A model generated the notes under the pieces. It worked only from the letters and a program-made list of their open reading frames with translations. It was not told where the DNA came from and did not search any database. Below are positions 59,781 through 64,000 of a stretch of 64,000 bases of DNA, in pieces. Each line of letters starts with the position of its first letter. Within the stretch, counting starts at the first letter, position 1. Source of the DNA: Peromyscus leucopus (Eukaryota; Chordata; Mammalia; Rodentia; Cricetidae); NCBI RefSeq assembly GCF_004664715.2, contig NC_051071.1, forward strand, positions 2,373,501 to 2,437,500. Direction: 5' to 3'. The translations under genes were made by a program, and so were the position numbers.

Positions 59781-61312
59781 ACAGTCTACCTTCCATTCAT
59801 CCACCTGCTCACACCCTATTCTTCTCCTCATCTTACTCACTTGCCAGGCTCTCAGTTGAAAAGGTCATATAGGAGGGCAGAGAGTGAGCAGGAAACCCTC
59901 ACTGTAAGGAACTGTCTTTTGGAATCTATAAATAGACACAGAGCTAAGACCACTTGCAGGTCTAGCCCACAGCCCAGATATGCATAACTGATGAGAAAAT
60001 GAGAAGGGTTTGTGTAGACTTATGGACTGTACAGTTGGCAGATTCGAGTGCTACGTATGTAGATTGTCTGCCTATTTCTATGATAGGGAATACTGATTTT
60101 TCTCAGCAAACTTGCCATTTTAACTCTCCGCGTTGAGAGAATCACAAGTGATGGGTACAAATACTCTAAACTCTAGAACTAAGCCATGGCGCACCAAAGT
60201 CAGAAAGACCCTCAAATGCCAAATCCTGTAGTCCCAAGCATTTCAGATAAAGGAGATACAGTCTGTTCTGCTTCTCTACAGACAATACAAATGGGCAGAC
60301 AGACACAGACCTCATCAAAGCAGAGTTGAAACGGTTAGGAGGTTTCAGAAAGGTGTGTGCCAAATCAAGCCACAGTTATCTGGTTGAAGATAGAGGGCAG
60401 CTATTGTAGGGCGGAAAGCAAGGACTTGGTTGGGGTAACTCAAGACTCTTCGAGAATGCTCTTGCCTCCTCTGGAGAGCCCAAGTCAGTCTCAGCAAACC
60501 CCAGGTCCCTATATCCCAAGACTGCATCTAGGAACCACTGAAGCCCTTGGGTGCATGCACCTCCTTGGTGTTGGATTTAAAAGTGAGCCCCCCCCCCCAC
60601 AGCCTTCCTGGACTCTCCTCCAGTCCTTCTTCCTGTAGTGAAAAGGGATGGGGCAGAAAGGACCTGAGAACTGGTTGGGGCCACAGTGTGTTGGATCGAA
60701 GCCCCAGATTCATGTACAAGACTCTATTTTTGACCTTCCAGGCTGTGCTTTCTGGGAACCATTCCTAACAGAATTCTCTCTGGGTTCAGTGAGGCAGCCA
60801 AGCTTGTGTCTGTTTCTTCAGACATAAAACATTCTTTTGTCATCATTTCCAGCCAGCCTCGAGCAATGATGTCCTCTTCTCCAACCCACTTCTTGCTCAA
60901 GACAGCCCAGAAGAAAGGTAGAATGGCTGTACTCATCTTGGGTTCCCATTGTGTTCACAAAGTTTCAAGTTCGGAACTCTCTGGGAGCTCCTCCCTGCCT
61001 CCTCCAGCTATTATTGGTGGCGGGCATCCCTCAGTGTCCCCAGGCCTATGGCAGTATCTATTTCCACATTAGCTCTTCCTTGTGATGTGGGGCTACCCTC
61101 ATCCTGAGGGGCTTCACGGTAACTCAGCACAGAGGGCTGTCAGGTGCCAATCTATGGCTTCTTCCTAAGAAGCCTGGGTATAAAATAACAGCTAGTTCAT
61201 CAGGGGAAAACAACGTAAAGCTCTCACAGGGAAAGTTGCCAGTGTTCTGTGCTTGCTTCAGAGAATCCTGCTAATATTCCATAGCTGACATGCTTTTCTT
61301 TCCCATTGGTGC

Positions 61313-61680
61313 TGTCTCAGTTTGTTTTCCTGTTGCTGTGATAAAACATTATGACAAAGGCAATTTAATGGAACAAGGGTTTATGGGCTCCTAGTTCCAG
61401 GGTACAATCTATTGCAGCATGGAAGTCACAGTGGCCAGAGCTTCAGGGATTTAGTCATGTCTATCCACAGTCAAGGAGACAGATAAATGGAAGCTGCCTC
61501 TCAGCTCCCTTTCTCCATTTATAGTATTCAGGAGCCCAGCCAAGGAATGGTGGCACCCATAGTGGGAGGGTCTTCCCACCTACTTTAATGATATTTGATG
61601 ATGTCAGGACAACCCCAACAGTCATACTAAGAGACCCATCTCCCAGATGATTCTAGAGCTCATCAAACTGACAACTGAGA
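61313..61680 (+). repeat. Dispersed rodent repeat, probably LINE-1 3' end (copy 6)
   Basis: gtctcagtttgttttcctgt, tgctgtgataaaacattatg, gcagcatggaagtcacagtg and catcaaactgacaactgaga in order. Confidence 0.6.
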
Positions 61681-61865
61681 TTATTTGTCACACACAATTT
61701 GGGTTTCTTTACTTGGAAAGCACATTAATGGTTCTAAATTGGCAAAAATGTTAATGAGAGTCAGTGTGGGGTTGCATCATGAAGAGGAATAGGGGTCTGG
61801 GTACCCCCAAAGCCGTGTGGAATCTCAACTCCAAAATGTTTTAACAGTAATTTTAGGCAAGAATC

Positions 61866-61882
61866 TCTCTCCTCTCTCTCTA

Positions 61883-61971
<89 letters not shown>
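61866..61971 (+). repeat. Compound (TCTC)n(AC)n repeat
   Basis: tctctctcc and tctgtc units lead to pure CT and then switch directly to (AC)n. Read on the minus strand this is the same TG-GA-GACAGA order as the repeat at 38 kb. Confidence 0.95.
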
Positions 61972-61972
<1 letters not shown>

Positions 61973-62561
61973 CTGTGCTGAGTATCAATGCTGAAGCAGG
62001 TGGAGATGACTATGAAGAACCCGCTATGGTGCTTGGGCTGGAACCGCTTTCACGTCCTCTCTGATGGCTGTGTTTTCCTTATCCTTCATTGGCTTAGATG
62101 AGCATGATCAGCTGCCCTCTGAACACCACACTCCCCTTTCCTGTGATGGAAACCTGAATGTAATTGGCATAGGTGCCAAGTTCTCAGGGAACCATTGAGA
62201 GCCTTCTGAGCCACCTCTAGCTCTACACAAAATTTCCACCTGAAGTTCGGGGACCCTGAGTTTTTTTTCCCCAGCATTGTCTTGTACCTTGGAGAGGCTG
62301 CCACTCTGGTTGGTGCTGCTAGGGACCCAGGAAGCCTGGCCCTGTCCTGCTTATGTCCTGTGCTCACCCCTACCCGGGATGGATGGTACACCATCCATAA
62401 GCGCTGAGACTCAGACACCATTTGAGCAGGCTTCCTTTTTTTACCGTTCCATTAGCTGATGATGGGGAATCAGAGCACCTGCAGGTGGACGGACCCTGCG
62501 GAGCCACTCCCAGACTCACATCATCCCATGCCTTACCTGCCTAGGTGGTAGAGGTTCCCAC

Positions 62562-63125
62562 ATGCCTTATCCCTTAACCCAAGTAACAACAGCAATGACA
62601 GTTCTCATTTCCCTGCTGAACATCATCTTCTGCTGGGCTCTGTGCCACAGACTCCATATCCTAAGGAATAATTCTTCTCACTTTGCCATGCTGACAAAGC
62701 TCAGGGAGGCTAAGGACCTTGCTGCCAGGTCCTCTCATGGCTCCACATCACTCTATACCAACAGCAGATTTGAGGATGAGAACCCAGCTCCTAATTCCAA
62801 ATCTAGAAGCATCCTTCCCTCCAGGACATGGGCATTGCTCCACTGTGCCCTCCTTCTAACAGCAGGGCTGCTGTCACTCACTATTGGTGGGGCTGGACCA
62901 CCTTTCTCTGGAGCCCTTAGTTCTGGGGGATGGGCTTGGTCCATAGATGACAGAGCAGGGGTGACTGCATGTATGCTGGGGGCCTTGGTCCTGGGGCACG
63001 GGCTCTGCCTGGGTGTAGCAAGGCGAACTTACTTCTCTCGATTGAATATGATAAACTCCTTCCGCACTGTGTCCAAACACTGCTGCAGGTGTCCATTCTG
63101 TCAAAAAGCACAGGGAGAGGACTAA
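62562..63125 (+). CDS. Unassigned 187-residue ORF with three hydrophobic segments
   Basis: I do not recognise this protein. Hydrophobic segments lie at about residues 10-28, 89-111 and 133-152. A hydrophilic, Ser/Asn-rich stretch separates the first two, and the C-terminus ends in a cysteine cluster (KHCCRCPFCQK) and basic residues. The frame stays open upstream to a stop at 62460-62462. The ATG context (cccac before ATG) is weak. Possible internal splice sites exist (acag before ttctcatttccc at about 62600; cag before gtgtcc at about 63088). No repeat family overlaps it. It may be a membrane-protein exon, a decayed retrocopy or a chance frame. Confidence 0.25.
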   Translation: MPYPLTQVTTAMTVLISLLNIIFCWALCHRLHILRNNSSHFAMLTKLREAKDLAARSSHGSTSLYTNSRFEDENPAPNSKSRSILPSRTWALLHCALLLTAGLLSLTIGGAGPPFSGALSSGGWAWSIDDRAGVTACMLGALVLGHGLCLGVARRTYFSRLNMINSFRTVSKHCCRCPFCQKAQGED

Positions 63126-64000
63126 ATGGCAGAGCACTGGCCAGGAGGATGTAGCAGAGGGACACTAAGGGCAGCTAGTTTATTTAAACGGGAATTGTGG
63201 CCACTCAGGACTTAGAAACAAGCTCAGTGGCTGGGGCCAGCAACTGGGTCTGCAGACAAATGTGTTTCTTGGTTTTAAGGGATAAAAACCATAGAAGCCA
63301 CTCTAGGATGATGGAACCTGCCTGATGCTTCTGAACTGGGGCTCCCTCATATTTGGATGCCACTCAAGCAAGCTTCAGGATGCAGAGGAGATGTTCAGAT
63401 CAAGACACTCATGCCAACTCTCCTTCCAGGATCAGAATGTTATGGGGATGACCCCTAGAAGCTGCATGTAGATGGTACCTGATGCAAGGAAGCCCGTTCC
63501 CCTCTGTGAGCCTTTGGGATGCCTAGCTCAGGGCCATGGGCCTGTGGCACTTCCAGAGGCTGGCAAGATGGTTTCATTTATTTTAAAATTAGAGGACTAA
63601 AATAAGCATTTTTGCATCACAGGTTATGTTCATTTTTATATTAAGGTAACTGCAAAAAAATAAAAAAAATCTGTATTTTATAGGGGAAGGGGATGTTGTG
63701 GATTGAGTTGTGCCTCCCAAAGAGTATGTCCAGTCCCTCAGCCATAGTATTTGAACATGGCTTCATCTGAGATCAGGTCTTCAAGTTAAGGAGGCTGAAG
63801 CCAATGACTGGTGTTCTTGCATGAGGAGAGAGAGGCCATGTGAAGACGGAGGGGATGATGGAGTTGCCAGCCAGGGAATCCTCAGGAAGCCAGGTGAGCT
63901 GAGATGGTGTGATGGTTAGTGACACAAGAGAAAAATGATGAAATAGTCAAAAGGTCAGAGTGCACGCATAAAACATCCACAGGAATGAGAAGCAGAGGAG
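63126..64000. other. Terminal stretch; ancient-repeat-like segment at 63696-63905
   Basis: A/T-rich sequence at 63570-63690 precedes a segment with gattgagttgtgcctcccaa, gaggccatgtgaagacggag and ccagccagggaatcctcagg. These words resemble old mammalian L1-associated repeats. Nothing else is assignable. Confidence 0.4.

Larger units (their letters stand above)
36421..62460. other. Intergenic region downstream of Evc2, no supported gene
   Basis: About 26 kb of repeats and unique sequence. The repeats and rearrangements are listed separately. Stretches where I see nothing assignable include 37.1-37.8, 39.0-41.3, 41.6-42.9, 50.4-52.2, 52.5-53.25, 59.8-61.3 kb and most of 55.7-57.2 kb. Open frames here are short, mutually overlapping or repeat-born. 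Confidence 0.7.

Overview
The window is nuclear DNA from a rodent, most likely a cricetid (hamster, vole or deer-mouse group). It is dense in rodent SINEs (B1, ID, B2/B3/B4-type) and LINE-1. The B1 copies carry an inner variant, tttgcacctttcctgg at 23074-23089 and tttgcgcctttcctgg at 47271-47286, that I associate with Cricetidae rather than mouse. The species call is an inference.

The only gene I can support well is the 3' third of Evc2 (limbin, Ellis-van Creveld syndrome 2) on the + strand. Eight coding exons lie at 4156-4360, 5271-5387, 21145-21372, 26173-26384, 27915-28002, 30037-30233, 32903-33004 and 35749-36016. All have AG acceptors and GT donors where these are visible, and their phases join into one frame of 471 residues ending in the conserved C-terminus. 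If the 22-exon structure of human EVC2 is conserved, these are exons 15-22. The 3' UTR runs to an ATTAAA signal at 36393-36398. Evc2 partners Evc at the base of the primary cilium and promotes Hedgehog signalling downstream of Smoothened. The last exon carries the C-terminal W peptide that is lost in human Weyers acrofacial dysostosis.

Region by region: 1-4155 is the upstream intron, with a 13-copy 30-bp minisatellite. 5388-21144 is a 15.8-kb intron holding an antisense, internally deleted LINE-1 and a solo LTR that stops 38 bp before the next exon. 21373-35748 holds the remaining short introns. From about 36420 to the window end is intergenic DNA, largely repeats. It holds two solo LTRs with intact 6-bp target-site duplications, a 38-bp minisatellite with a 114-bp higher-order period, a GGC/CAG triplet block, a locally rearranged segment (exact 92-bp and 41-bp direct repeats plus hairpins near 54.2-55.2 kb), and one unassigned 187-codon membrane-protein-like ORF at 62562-63125.

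No RNA gene, CRISPR array, complete mobile element or convincing second protein gene was found. In human the next gene beyond the EVC2 3' end is STK32B, converging from the other side; none of its exons were recognised here. The most unusual items are the templated rearrangement at 54-55 kb, the LTR next to exon 17, the higher-order minisatellite and the orphan ORF.
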